64,000 bases of DNA, taken from Euptelea pleiosperma. Its lineage: Eukaryota; Streptophyta; Magnoliopsida; Ranunculales; Eupteleaceae. Below the pieces are notes generated by a model. The model worked only from the letters and a program-made list of their open reading frames with translations, made no database searches and was not told where the DNA came from. The DNA lies in NCBI GenBank assembly GCA_035048495.1, contig CM068545.1, positions 36,842,225-36,906,224 of the forward strand, in the 5' to 3' direction. The position numbers were made by a program, and so were the translations under genes. Below are positions 35,010 to 47,291 of the stretch, piece after piece; the stretch's first letter is position 1, and each line of letters opens with the position of its first letter.

Positions 35010-37707
35010 CTTTACCAATGTCCATTTCTCTTAGACGGTGAGACGTTTCTGAAACGTTTTTACTTCGGCATCTTCATCTGCTGGGTAGTTTTCATTACTC
35101 TGTTTCATCTCTGTATCTTTTCTTGTCTTTCTATTTCCATTTTTTGGTTACTAGGTTGCTTAGCTTTGCATGGATGATTCTTCTGTTTCTTTTTCTTTTA
35201 TTTTTTGATCCATATTTCATGTCAAAAATCGTAGTTCTACGAAAAAAATGGGAAGTTATGTTCTCCCTTCATGTTTCTAGGGTTTGCCTTTTTCTCTTTC
35301 GGTATTACGAGTAATTAGATCCATATTTCCAGATTTGTTCCTTTTTATTTATTTATTTCTGGATTGTATATGTAATTATGGTATAATATTAAATTTCTTG
35401 TGAATCAGTTAAATATATTAATATCTTTCGGGTAAAGTGAATTGGTTTAGCCTTTTTTTCAAGATAGAATCTGTATTTTTTAGGCCAAATTTTTGAAATG
35501 TATCAACCGGCTATTGAACTATTTAATTTTAATGTTAACTAAATCCTTGATCTCTTGAGTTTATCGATCTATAGCTATTCTGGTTCATATGTTGTATTTC
35601 TGATCTTTATGGAAATGCTCTTAGTTAAAGATGATTTTTGTGGTGTATCTTCTGGTTATTGTTTCAAATAATGTTGTGTTGCTATTTTAATTCATTATTG
35701 TTATTATTTTTTTTAGATAAGGCTAATTGCTCGTACTTGATGAGGAACGTAGTTTTCGATCTGTTGATTTGCTTCGTCTTGTTTGAATCAACTTGGGACT
35801 CGTCAAATTTGAGGCATGATTTTACATACGACCAATAAGAAATGCAATTGAATTCACAACCTTTAAGGGACAAGTAATAGGTTAGATTTGTTCTTGAGTT
35901 GATTTACCGTGTAGAAGGTGATATGGTTTGTTGTGTGTTACCTATTTATGGGTTGCTTTATTGAGAAAATGCTGTTATTACACAGGTCATATGTATCGAA
36001 GAAAAGGTTATATAGGTCAGAGAATATATTTTTTTTAAGTGATGCTCTTCATGCAGAAGATTGCAAATATAATTCCTAGATGTTAGTTTTGGTGGTCTCG
36101 TGAGGTTGGTTTCAATAGTTAATTGTGACTGTTATGTGCATGGCTTTTAATGCTACTATCCTTGAAGCAAAAGCTGTGGAATACAAGGGCTGCCGCTTAA
36201 GTTATATGAACCTGATGTTCACCTTTTATTTCAATTTTAAGACATTCAATGGGCTTCGTGATTATCTAAGAAATTGAAGGTTTAGGGCTTACAATAAAAG
36301 GTATTTTTTTATCAGTACAATTAAAAAATTGACGGTTTTGGGCTTAAATTATTTTTACGTTTAGTTTCATTCAATGAACACATCTATGGCATCTACAATC
36401 CCTAAAATAGAGAACCACCCTCCCGAAATCACATGTACTTCTGCTACTTCTTTGTATGACTATGTTTTTTGCAGCTGTCTTGGTCTCATGGTGCTTAGCG
36501 AATTAGATTCCTCATCATTTCGGGTCTTCGATTCTTATCATTCCTTTTCCTTTGTACAAGCATAATATTACTAATCAATTTTGTCAAAATCTTCAAAAAA
36601 TAAAAACAACTAGGTTTTGATAACTATTCTTATGCTTTTAATGATCCTTTGCATCTTACAATTGACCAACAAGTTCAGTCCTTCTCTTAGTAAATTGTGT
36701 TTTGTTTCTTTATCATGCTGTGTTGTGTGTGATTGTTGTGGTGGAGAGGGTATCCTTATATCGAGGACAAACATTGATTTTGTCACGAAGAATATGGGAC
36801 ACTCTTTTCCCCGATTCTTTCTTTTAATCTGATGACTGCTGCGAAGCTACAAAAGAAAGATGGGTTATGTGCTTTGCTCTTTCTTTTCTACTATTTTTTT
36901 CTTTAATTTTTTTTGCAATATTATTTGTTTTTTAGTTCTTGTGAAATAAATAAATAAACTATCCTAGGCATCCTCGTCTGAGGGACCCCTATCGCTTAGC
37001 TGTTGCTTTTTATAGCACTGATTTGCTGATTAAATATCTTCTTCTTTCTCTAGCTTCTATTAGGAAATTGAATAACTAGATCTTTGCAAGTTCATATATA
37101 TTTAGAAAAAGTGAATTATTAGTATCTTGCAGACGAAAAAAACAGAATTTGGAAGTGAGCCAAATCTCTGTCATGTTGGAATTTGAGACATGTATCCAAC
37201 CCAGGTACTTTGCCCATTTAGAAGAATTTATGCAACATAGGGTCCAGGTTTAAAAAATTGGATGAAGACAGTTTACCTTTTTAAAAGATAGAAACGAAGG
37301 TATTAGTGTAAGACTGGTTTTCTCCACGAAGTGAAATAGAATTTATTGTTCAACAACAAAATCATTATGTCATATTCAACTATACTTGGAAGAACTTGCA
37401 TTTTGGGTTCTTAATTATCATAATGCAAAACACTGATAAAAAATATTATGATAATATAAAATGTGTGGTTCTCAAGAGCTGTTATGAATTTCTAATTGGT
37501 GTGAAGGGGTTGAGGTCATTCTTTTTTGCTGTATTCCTTGTGAAATCTTGCTTTTATTTTTTGCTTCTTTATTCAGATTATAGCTACTAAAACTTCCTTG
37601 TATTACTGCTTGTCTTCCAACCCTTAGCAGTGTGTCATAGACACCCTGGATGTGCCCTAGCCTTCACCATTCTTATTGAATCTTATAGTTTGTTCACGAG
37701 GACATCC
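35010..37707 (+). other. Probable 5' leader with a long intron (DCD gene)
   Basis: The first ~85 bases are leader-like. A donor-like CTGG|GTAGTT lies at 35095, and a good acceptor TTCCAACCCTTAGCAG ends at 37630, 77 bases before the start codon. The 2.5 kb between them is T-rich, as plant introns are, and holds no recognisable coding sequence. Other acceptors (for example TTTTTGCAG near 36473) are possible, so exact splicing is unknown. Confidence 0.45.
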
Positions 37708-40700
37708 ATGGAGTTCTATGAGGATCGCGAGAATAGTGTTGCGAGAAGTGATCCCAAGATTTCTGGTGCAATCTTCATGTCCAACCGCAGTACAAAGAAA
37801 GAATGTTTTAGACGGAAGCTTTTTGGCCTTCCACCTTCTCAAGCTAATGTTGTACAAAACCTTAAAGCTGGAATGGCTCTGTTTCTTTTTGAACACGAGG
37901 AGAGGAAACTTTATGGTGTGTTTCAGGCATCTTCAGATGGTGCCATGAATATTGTGCCACAAGCATTCAGGTCTTCTGGGAGACAATTCTCTGCTCAGGT
38001 ATCGATCTGTAAATTTAGTTTTTTTTGTGTTTGTTCTCCCTTAATTCCTTGCTCCAAAATAATTTGGATCTTTTAAATGAGTTACAATTTTTTTGGTAAT
38101 GTCATACTTCTGATAATTCTGCCTTTTTCCATGTGCTTTTTGTCCAGATCTATTTCGAGACGATTTGGTACTGTCATCCATTGTCCGAACATGAATTTTG
38201 TCATGCTATTAAAGATAATTACTACACTGAGAAGAAGTTCAACTTTGGTCTATCTGTAGATCAGGTTTGCACATTCTCTTATTATTTAGAAAATTCGGGG
38301 GTATCATATTATCAAATCCCCTGATGATGGAATGGAAAGTGAGAAGCTTAATATTGCCTGTTTTTTTCTTTGTCTTGTTCTGATTGTAGGTACGCAAGCT
38401 TCTGAAGTTGTTTAGGTCAAGAAAGGTTAAAACTGAGCAAATCCAGAATCTAGTGACAGGCAGTAAAGTGTTAAAACAATCTGGGAGTTCTGATTTTGCT
38501 AGTGTAAGAGTAACTGAGGAAGACAGGTTTGTAACTGTTGATCGCATAGAAAATGACCTTAACATTGACGATGAGCCAGTAAACTTGACCAAGTACCCTA
38601 GTTTACTTAGGTCTAACCTAAATCTCTCAGGCTATTCTAATAATCACATTGTAGAAACAGACGATTCTATGGTTGAAGGTCAACACAGATTATTTTTGAC
38701 AGTACCCCAATCGATGGATCCACGAGTATCCGATATACTTAGTTCAACATCTTGCAGAAATATAGGCAACCAACATGGTAGCACTCTCTATGATTATCCT
38801 TACCATTTCGGGACTGCTAAATTTCAGTATGGACACTCGTCCTCTATTGGAATGGATCACAATACCTCAGCACAAGAACTTGCTTCTTATTCTAATAGTA
38901 CAGCAGGCTGTCTCTTCCCATTCTCCAGAAGCCAGCTGATTCCATCCCATGTAAAGCCAGAAAAATTAAACACGTCTCCAACGAGACACAGTAGCCTGGG
39001 TGATGCTACTGATAGTTTCTTCCCATTCTCCAGAAGCCAGCTGATCCCATCATATGTAGAGCCAAAAGCCTTAAATGTGTCTCCTACAAGACACTGTCAC
39101 CTGGATGTTAATCATGAAAGTTACAAAGGCTTATCCTTTCATGATCTCTCTGTAGCTTCCATGCCTTCTTCAAAGAATTTAAATATTGGAAGGGAGAACA
39201 TAAATTCCTCATCCTTTGCATTTAGTCCAGGTAAGGGTCCCTCCCATGTTCCTAGCCATGGCTATCCTGCCGCATCACAACATGAGTATGGCTGTGAAGG
39301 ACCACAGTATTGGAATTATGAACCTTCTACTGCGACTATTCCTTTGTCAAGTGAGGATCAATCCCACTTGCAGAAGCGTGTTTATCCTTCAGAAGTTCAA
39401 AACGTAGATTGCTATGAAGGGCAGGGACACGATGGTCCAACTTATCATGACAATGAGGACTATAGAACTCTAACGGCTTTGCACTCTGATACTCAGAACA
39501 GGAGAACCAGTGTATTTTCCCGCCTGACTGTGGCCCAAGATGCCATTGTACGAGATGATGACGATTATGTCGATGAGAGATACAATATGGATATGTTAGG
39601 GAACCATAACATGGAAGTATTGCACCAGAGCCAAACCTGCAGGAGGAAAATGACGAAAAAAACTGAAAGATTTATCTCGTGGCAAGATGATGATGGTGAT
39701 GATCATTTTGAGAACATAACACAGATGTTGATGAATGAGGATGCTTCTCTGGACAGTGAAGAGGAGACCGGGAGCAGTGACAGAACAGCTGAAGTGATTC
39801 CAGTAGTGAATTTTAAACGTCGGAGTGAAATCCGGAAGGTACTGGGTCAAACTGAGAGGAGAGGCTGTATTGAAGGTGTGGAGAGTGAGGGCTTGTCAGG
39901 TTCACTGCGCAAGAGGAGAAAATTGGTAAGGCCATCCTTCTGTAATAATGACCCGTCTAATAACAAAAGCATTATCAGTGACAGCTGTTCCATTGTGCGT
40001 GGGTGTTCTCAAGAAATTTTGGAAGGAAAAGTAAATGCTAGAAGTGGTGCAACAAAGGTAAGCAATGACGGAGATGAAGGCAAGGAAAAAGGGTTGTCAG
40101 AAAATGTTGGTGCGCCAAATGTGGTCTATTTAGTTAGTTGTGAAGGCGATGATTGCAAAACAGAAAAAGGTTCATTTGGTGAGGATTCCAAAGTTGAGGG
40201 AGTACCCCGTGAGCTTGTTGGTACTGGTGACTGCTGCCCCAACGTGCATGTGTCATCTCAAGAAATCAGTGAAGGCAAAGGAAATGTCATAAGGTTTGAG
40301 GCATTGGTTAGAAGGGATGGGGGTCAAGACATTGAAAAAGGGTCGTCACAAAATATTGGTGCGGCGAATGTCGTCTATCCAATTAGTTGTGATGGCAACG
40401 ATGGCAAAACAGAAAAAAGCTCAATTGGTGAGGATTCCAAAGTTGAGGGGGCACCCCAAGAGCTTGTTGGTACTGGAGACTGCTCCCCCAACGCGCATGG
40501 GTCATCTCAAGAAATCAGTGAAGGCAAAGGAAATGTCATAAATTTTGAGGCATTGGTTGGAAGGGATGGAGGTCAAAACATTGAGAAAGGGTTGTCACAA
40601 AGTGTTGGTGCGACAAATGTGGTCTATCCAGTTAGTTGTGAAGGCAACGATGGCAAAACAGAAAAAGGCTCAATTGGTGAGGATTCCAAAGTTGAGGGGG

Positions 40701-41389
40701 CACCCCAAGAGCTTGTTGGTACTGGCGACTGCTACCCCAACGTGCATGGGCCATCTCAAGAAATCAGTGAAGGCAACAGAAATGTCATAAGTTTTGAGGC
40801 ATCGGTTAGAAGTGATGGAGGTCAAGATATTGATAAAGGGTTGTCTCAAAATGTTGACATCGAAACTGCATTCTGTCCAGGTAATTGTGATGGCAAAAAT
40901 GGTAATGCTGAAGGCTCAGCTGGTAAGGGTTCTAAGGTGGATGAGTTATTGCAACAGCTTTTTGGTGTTGATGATAGCTACCCCAATGTTCAAGGGTCAT
41001 CTCAAGAAATTTGTGAAGGTAAAGAAAATTCTGAAAGTTGTGAGGCATTTGTTAGAAGTAATGGGGGTGAACACAGTTACAATGGGTTGTCTCAAAATGT
41101 TGGCATCCAAAATACTCCAGATAGTTGTGGGGGTGAGACATGCAAAACTGAAAAAGGCTCAAGTAATAAGGATTCTGAAACGAAAGGGCCATTGCAGGAG
41201 CTTGTTGATATTTCTTTAGAGAGCGAAGGTAAAGAAAACACAAAATGTACATCTCTAGAATACAACACCAAGCAAGCTGACAACAAAGTACAAGAAAAAG
41301 ATGTAACAGGTACAGTATTGTTGGGTAATGATGGTAGACAAAAAAGTAAACCAGAAGAGTTGCAGCCCAGCAACTGTGAGATCAAATGA
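37708..41389 (+). CDS. DCD (Development and Cell Death) domain protein
   Basis: Three coding exons: 37708-37998, 38148-38264 and 38390-41389. All introns are GT-AG and phase 0, giving 1135 residues. The start is the first ATG in frame after the acceptor at 37630 (MEFYEDRENSV). The DCD domain covers about residues 17-145: GAIFMSNRSTKKECFRRKLFGLP, then a LYGVFQASSDGAMNI strand, HAIKDNYY and VRKLLKLF, the standard order of this plant-specific fold. DCD proteins are linked to stress, development and programmed cell death; the biochemical role is unsettled. The long tail is acidic and probably disordered. It has a 35-residue tandem duplication (FPFSRSQLIPS, residues ~312-381), Asp-rich patches, a basic RKRRK (~643) that could be a nuclear signal, and five 83-residue repeats from ~676. 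Exon 3 is unusually long for the family. No breaks are seen, so I take it as functional. Confidence 0.9.
40007..41209 (+). repeat. Coding tandem repeat, 249 bp (83 residues) x ~5
   Basis: Units begin at the Ser-Gln-Glu-Ile codons at 40007, 40256, 40505, 40754 and 41000: spacings 249, 249, 249 and 246, all multiples of three. Each carries SQEI-EGK, a DGG, a GLSQNVG, an NVVYPVSCEGND and a GEDSKVEGAPQELVGTGD-like run. Units 2 and 3 are nearly identical; 1, 4 and 5 are more worn. Because the period is divisible by three, length changes keep the frame. Confidence 0.95.
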
Positions 41390-41873
41390 TAAACGGTAGG
41401 GTCAAGAGCCCACTAGTAGTAGGTTTTATGAAGCTAGTAATGTGATCATGTGCTTAGGTAAGTGATTCTGCAGAAAGGGAAAAAGCCAGTGCTATTGAAG
41501 TGAACTTCCTGGCAGTCGATAGATGGAAGGATAAGCTTCAACAATTTTTGTGATACCAATATAACAATGGAACTGTTAGAAAGCTCCGATGCGGGTAAGT
41601 TGGACTACCACCCTTTTGTTTTGTTAATCTCTTTCTCTTTACAAGTCTGTAGATTTCAAGGCTTTCATGCTGATGCACTTAATTTGTTAGTGTGGGCGTA
41701 TGACAGCATTATAATTTTGTAGTGTTTCAGGTGTTGTAAATTTTTGTATAAGCTTTTTTGATCCTGTTAAAGGGAGACGAGAGGATACATGAGATCTTAT
41801 AATCTTTCTAGATTCCATTTCTCTATGAAATTTGGATTCGGATGGTATGTTCCTCTTTGCTCTTTTCAATAAA
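41390..41873 (+). other. 3' untranslated region and candidate poly(A) signal (DCD gene)
   Basis: Non-coding sequence after the TGA at 41387. AATAAA is present at 41868-41873. The phrase GGTAAGTGATTCTGCAG near 41457 could be a minor splice signal, but no intron is proposed. Confidence 0.4.
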
Positions 41874-41879
41874 GATATG

Positions 41880-42780
41880 ATAACGTCTTTTGATAGGACT
41901 TGAATTTTGGATGATGGAATGGAGTAAAAACTTAATATTTTGCAGTGTGACATGATACGGCATGACCCACAAGTTCATATGGCCGTGGAGCATGTTCAAA
42001 GTATCGGAGGATACCGAAACGTTTTGCCCATATCGGATCCCTAGGGCGTGACAAGCTTGGCTACACGAAGTTTCGTTCGAAACCGAATGATACTTCATCT
42101 TATGTGTAAATTTGCACTAACATTTCATTTTGGTTTCACGAAGTTTCTTCCGAAATCTCGGAGTTTACTTGCACGAAGGTTTTCAAAGTCTAAAAGGTGG
42201 GTTCACTTTGTACACTAAGAATGAGGATCAAATATAAAAATATAATCCCATTTTTTATTAATTTATGCAAATATTTTTTCACCAAAATTTATTTTATTTT
42301 ATGTGATGGAACAATCATTTCTTGCAAGAAAGTTTACAAAGTAATTTTTTTTTCTTATGATTTTGTTTATACTTGAATTATTTTTTTATAAAATTTTACT
42401 CTTTTAGTTTCAAAAATATACGTGGATCACACATGAAGAGATTGATTTTCTTTCTATTTCTTTCTATCAAAGAAATAGAAAGAAAGAAAAGAATATTTTG
42501 CAGGTTTAAAGTTACCTTTTGTGCGACTCATCTGATGCCCTTCATCGGATTTTACACGAAATTCCTTCCGGCCAACGCTGCAGCGCCGATAGTTTGCCTG
42601 CTATCAAAACATTGCTCTTCCATTTGCGAGGTTGGTTTACGAAGAAGGGAATATGTAGATGCAAAAGTCTACTCTTCGTTCAGCTGACGACTCCCAAGTC
42701 TTCGCCAAGTCGTCGCCCTCCCATATCTTTCTCTCTCATCTTACTGCTTAAACTAACCGTTTAAAAACTAAGGGGAAAAA
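41880..42780. other. No gene seen
   Basis: Two CACGAAGTTTC phrases (near 42065 and 42137) hint at a small decayed repeat. No coding content is recognisable. Confidence 0.4.
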
Positions 42781-43555
42781 AATTCGCTGGCACCTGTTCC
42801 CCCTCCCAAAATGTCCGACACGTACGTACCCTGGGTGAGGAGACTTCAAAGTTTGAAGCAAGGTTTAAAAAACGGCCGTTATAACAAAAATAATGACCTT
42901 TATTTTCTAAAAAATTTGTGAAAAAAAAATGGCCGTTATTTTTTCGTTATATTCCGTTTTTTCCCATTTTTTTTCCCCTGGCGCTTTTTTCGTAATAATG
43001 GAAAAAATGGTGACGCACCCAGTCTGTTATACCGTTATAACGGTCCCCTTTAAACCTTGGTTTGAACTTGAAGCAACCCGGGGCGGTGAATCTTCTCTCC
43101 AAAGTAAGAGACCAATCAAAATGATGGAGTAGGGAAAAAATTCACCAGTCCCGAGGTCCTTCAAACTTTGAAGCATGGTTTTAAAAACGGCCGTTTAAAC
43201 GGTTTTAACGCCCCAAGCCCGTTTCCGTTAAAACCATTTAAACATGTTTCATCAGTTTAAAAAAAAAACGGCTGTTTTTTGTTTTAACGGCAGTTAAAAT
43301 CATTTAAACGGCCATTTAATTATGAAAATTTTGTAAAAAAAACGGCTGTTAAATCCGTTAAATTCCGTTTTTTCTTTTTTTTCAAAATTTGAATTTCAAC
43401 GCCATTTTTTCCATTTTTTTCCGTTAAAATCCGTTAAATTCTATTTTTCCCATTTTTTTCTATTTTTGTCCCTGACCGTTTCAATCCGTTTTAACGGCCG
43501 TTTAAACAGTAATGCTCCCAGTCCGTTTAACCGTTAAAACGGCCTCCTTTAAACC

Positions 43556-43790
43556 TTGCCTTTTATAACCTATGGATCTTTGCACCCAAATAATGCTCAA
43601 AATTCATTCGGTAAAAATCAACCCATGAAAATAACTTCAATCCAACACTTAGAAATCACTGATCAGGTTTATTTCTGGTTTGTAGGTCTACCTAGTGATT
43701 GGCCAAACATCCATAAGGTCAGAGTCCACCAAGAATGTGCCATGTGGCTCGTATTGTGCATTGTGACTGAAGTTTTACTCCACCTAGGGA
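43556..43790. mobile_element. Palindromic MITE, family A (copy 10, right half)
   Basis: ATCCAACACTTAGAAATCACTGATCAGG, TAGGTCTACCTAGTGATTGGCC, AAACATCCATAAGGTCAGAG and GCCATGTGGCTCGTATTGTG. Only the right half is present; it lies between two AACGG-type units. Confidence 0.6.
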
Positions 43791-44096
43791 TTGGCCAAAC
43801 CAAAGTTTAAAGGAGACTGTTTTAACTGTATAACAGACTGGGAGCGTTACCATTAAAACGGATTGTAGCGGATGGGCAAAAAATGAAAAAAAAAAAAAAA
43901 CAAATTTTAACGAATTCAACGGAAAAAAAATGGAAAAACGGTGCTGATTTTTAAAATTAGAAGTTTTGAAAAACGAAAAAAAATGGAATTTAACGGAAAT
44001 AATGGCCTTTTTTCACAAAATTTTTTAACAGCCGTTAAAACGAAAAAAGGCTGTTAATTTCTAAGTGTCAAAACGGGTTTTAACAGTTTTTAACGT

Positions 44097-44450
44097 ACCA
44101 GTTAGCAATTCGGTAAAGATTCGAAACGAGAAAAGTTCGAGTTTAATTTGGTTTCAGGATAAAAACATCTGGTCAAAAATTCGGTCATTGTTGAAATTTA
44201 TATTCGTTTAGCCTTAAAAAGCCTGAATTTTATCTATTTTTCATTTTATGCAGCCATTTAACATGTTTTTATTTAAAAAACACGCAATCCATGTATTAAA
44301 CATGAATAATACATGTTTTATTCGTATAATCTTAAAATTCGTGATTTTTTCTGATTTTTTATTTTATACGGTAATATTAAATGTTCCTTCAAAAAAAACA
44401 AATCGTGTATTAAACGTGTATAATACGCGAATTTACTAGCTAGGGTCAAA
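44097..44450. other. Sequence related to the element at 33090-33895
   Basis: AGTTAGCAATTCGGTAAAGATTCG, repeated GAATTTT and TTCGG motifs, and paired AACATGTTTT / CGTGTATTAAACGTG phrases resemble the 33.1-33.9 kb stretch. It interrupts the cluster of AACGG-type units. Confidence 0.35.
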
Positions 44451-45371
44451 GTCATGTTTTTAAAAACAGCCATTTAAAGGGTAACGCCCCAAGCCCATTA
44501 CCGTAAAATCGTTAAAATCCGTTTTGACGCTTTGAATTTAATGGCCAATTTTTTTTTTTTTCATTTTAACCGCCGTTAAAATCGTTTTAACAGCCGTTAA
44601 ATTCTGAAAATTTTTGTGGAAATAAAATGGCCGTTAAAATCCGTTTTTTCATTTTTTGAAATTTTCAATTTCAAATTTCAAAATTTGACTTTCAGCGCCA
44701 TTTTTTCCGTTTTTTCCTATTAAAATTCGTTAAATTCTATTTTTCCCTTTTTTTTCTTTTGTCTGCCCTGGCTGTTACAATCCGTTTTAACGGTAATGCC
44801 CCCCTGTGCATTACACTGTTAAAATGGCCTCCTTTAAACCTTGGTTTTACCCAAAGTTTAAAGGAGGCTGTTTTAATGGTTAAACGAACTGGGGGCATAA
44901 CTGTTTAAACACCCGTTAAAACGGATTGAAACGGCCAGGGGCAAAAAATGGAATTTAACTGGTTTTAACGGAAAAAAATGGCACTGAAATTCAAATTTTA
45001 AATTTTGAAAATTAAAAAAAACACGGAATTTAATGGAAATTAAACGGATTTAACGGACTTTTTTTCGCAACAAATTTCAGTATTTTACGGCTGTTTAAAC
45101 GATTTTAACAGCCGTTAAAACAAAAAAAAAATGGCCGTTAAATTCAAATACGTTAAAACGGTTTCAACGGAAACTGGCTTGGGGTGTTTCCGTTTAAACG
45201 GCCCTTTTTAAAACCATGCTTTGAAGGTCCCCTGCCAAAATGTCTGAAACGTACTTCAGGGCCTAAACCCAACCCACGTTAACCCTTGGTTAGTTAAGTA
45301 CAGTTAACAAAGGGTACGTGTCAAACATTATGGGAGGGTCCAGCAAATTTTTTTCTCAATGGAATAAAACT

Positions 45372-45712
45372 TGTCACAAGATGATGTGACGCGATGACCG
45401 TATGGATGTTTGGCAAGTCCCTGGGGGGACCTGTAAACTAAAAATCAGCCTGGTTAGTGATTTCTAAACATTGGATTGAAGTTATTTTCATTGGTTGATT
45501 TTAACTGCAGGAATTTGAGCATTTCTGAGCGTTATTTGGTTGCAAAGATCCAAAGGTTATAAATCACTAATCAGGATGATTTTTGGTTTGCAGGTCCACC
45601 GAGGGACTGGCCAAACATCCATACGGTCAGTGCCCTCTAATAGTGTGCCACGTGGCTTGTATTGTTTGTTGTGACCAGCTTTGCCACATCATCTCGTGAC
45701 AGAAGTTTTATG
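45372..45712. mobile_element. Palindromic MITE, family A (copy 11)
   Basis: Left arm: TCACAAGATGATGTG and GACCGTATGGATGTTTGGC. Right arm: CCAAACATCCATACGGTCAG, GTGTGCCACGTGGCTTG and CACATCATCTCGTGAC. G-box core at 45649-45654. The left arm has lost the G-box segment. Confidence 0.75.
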
Positions 45713-45769
45713 CAAAATGATGATGCAAAACAATCAATTCGTAAGCACGTCTCGATGCTCGTTCATTAT

Positions 45770-46090
45770 TTACAGGTGGCATATTCTTAGAGCACTGACC
45801 GTATTGATGTTTGGCCCCATTCCTAGGTGGACCTACATGCCAAATTCATCCCAATTAGTAATTTCCATCCATTGGAATAGTCTTTTTCATAGTTTGTTTT
45901 TAACCTTGGATTTTGACTATTATTCGGAAGAAATGGCACACTAATAGAGACCACTGCTCGTATGGATGTTTGGCTCATCCCTAGGTGGACCTACATACAA
46001 AATATCAACTTGATTAGTGCTTTCTAAGCATTTGATTGGAGTCATTTTCATGAGTTGTTTTTTAACCATATAATTTTTGGCCAATGACAA
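45770..46090 (+). mobile_element. Two family A MITE left halves in tandem
   Basis: TTAGAGCACTGACCGTATTGATGTTTGGCC (from about 45788) and AGAGACCACTGCTCGTATGGATGTTTGGC (from about 45949) both open a left half, in the same orientation. Each is followed by the GTGGACCTACAT and ATTAGT segments. Neither has its right half. Confidence 0.6.
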
Positions 46091-46229
46091 ATCGACACCA
46101 CCATGCGCGTCTATGGACCTTGGACCATGTGCTCATTACTTTTTTAATAATGGAGTAAGGATAAGAACTTTTAATTAACTTTATTTTTTTTGTAGAAATT
46201 GAATTTTGACACCAAATAGTTGGTGCCAT

Positions 46230-46490
46230 GTTGATGCCACACTCTTAGAGACCACTAACCGTATGGATGTTTGGCCCATCCCTAAGTGGACCTACATACT
46301 AAAACTCATTCTGATTTAGTAATTTCTATCTGTTTGATTAGGGTATTTTTCTTGTTTTACATTTAACTGTGGATTTCGAGCATAATGATCTGAGGGTTCA
46401 CTGATTTTTGTTGCTTAGTCTACCAAGGGATGAGCCAAACATCCATAAGATTAGTGGCCTCTAATAGTGTGCCACATGTCTCACACATTT
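46230..46490. mobile_element. Palindromic MITE, family A (copy 12)
   Basis: TGCCACACTCTTAGAGACC, ACCGTATGGATGTTTGGCCCATCCCTAAGTGG on the left. GATGAGCCAAACATCC and GTGTGCCACATGTCTC on the right. The G-box positions read CACA or CACATG. Confidence 0.65.
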
Positions 46491-46499
46491 GTCCATTGT

Positions 46500-47280
46500 C
46501 AATGTTGATGACAATTAAATGCGTTGATGGATGAATGCCTGAAAGTCCCTGAAAAGAAAAAAAAAATAAAGAAAATGAAAGAAGCAAAATAGGGGCACTT
46601 TGTGAGAATAAAAAAATACCAAGAAGGGCCTTCGCTCTTTAATAAGTAGACTAGATAAAATATAAAATAACTTATAAAAATAAATAGAGGAATAAAAACA
46701 AAGTCTATTATAAAGGAACATTAAATAAAAAATATGGATAGAAGTCACTAACTGGTCTAATCACGAGCCACTCCATAAATAGTTCTACTCCATGGAACTT
46801 GATCCACCAACATGAAGCGCTCATCGTGGATCCATCTCATTAGCCTATGTCTAGGGTCAGCTCTACCTTAAGGCCATTTAGGTGGTCGCTTGAGGCCCCT
46901 TGGTGAGAGAGAGCCCTCAGCCCAAGTCCCACTAACCACACATATTTTTAGCCCACCCTTTATTGGATACACAGATAGTTGTTTGTTAAGTATATGAAAT
47001 GGTTATTCTTTGTTTCATATACTTTAAAAGTTTTAGAAAGCATCCTTGATGCATTTTTGAAAAACCCAAATCAATTTCTTGGCATATGTTGATGCATTTA
47101 TTTTTTGTTAACCTCCCTTCATGAAGTTTGAGTGTGTATAGATATATTGTCTTTGATTATCAGTTTGCACGAGAAAAAGTGGCTTCTGGATTGCTTCGCT
47201 CTAAAATAGTACTCACGATTATAATAGATGGGGGTAATTCCTTTGATTGTTTTATTGGGCCCTACGATGGGTGTAGTTGG
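46500..47280. other. No gene seen
   Basis: A/T-rich, with an A-rich segment at 46550-46740. Nothing coding or structural is recognised. Confidence 0.4.
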
Positions 47281-47291
47281 AGATTGATTTA

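Larger units (their letters stand above)
42785..45360. mobile_element. Cluster of AACGG-rich inverted-repeat elements
   Basis: Five related units: 42861-43060, 43175-43560, 43801-44096, 44453-44844 and 44852-45219. Each runs from AAGGTTTAAA or ATGGTTTTAAAA plus ACGGCCGTT to CCTTTAAACCTTGG, or the reverse. The interiors alternate CCGTTAAAA / TTTTAACGG with A and T runs. The last two are head to head, forming a palindrome of about 770 bp. Outer sequences near 42795-42840 (CCTCCCAAAATGTCCGACACG) and 45315-45345 (CGTGTCAAACATTATGGGAGG) are inverted copies, so the cluster may sit inside a larger element. No coding content. Confidence 0.65.

Noticed and set aside
37630..37707. In-frame codons before the DCD start ATG
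   Set aside because: The frame opens with GTG directly at the probable splice acceptor; the first real ATG is at 37708 and leads straight into the domain.
40296..41219. Series of +1 frame ORFs (81, 81 and 141 codons) over the DCD tail
   Set aside because: They are shadows of the 249 bp coding repeat, whose period is a multiple of three, so any chance open frame is repeated too.
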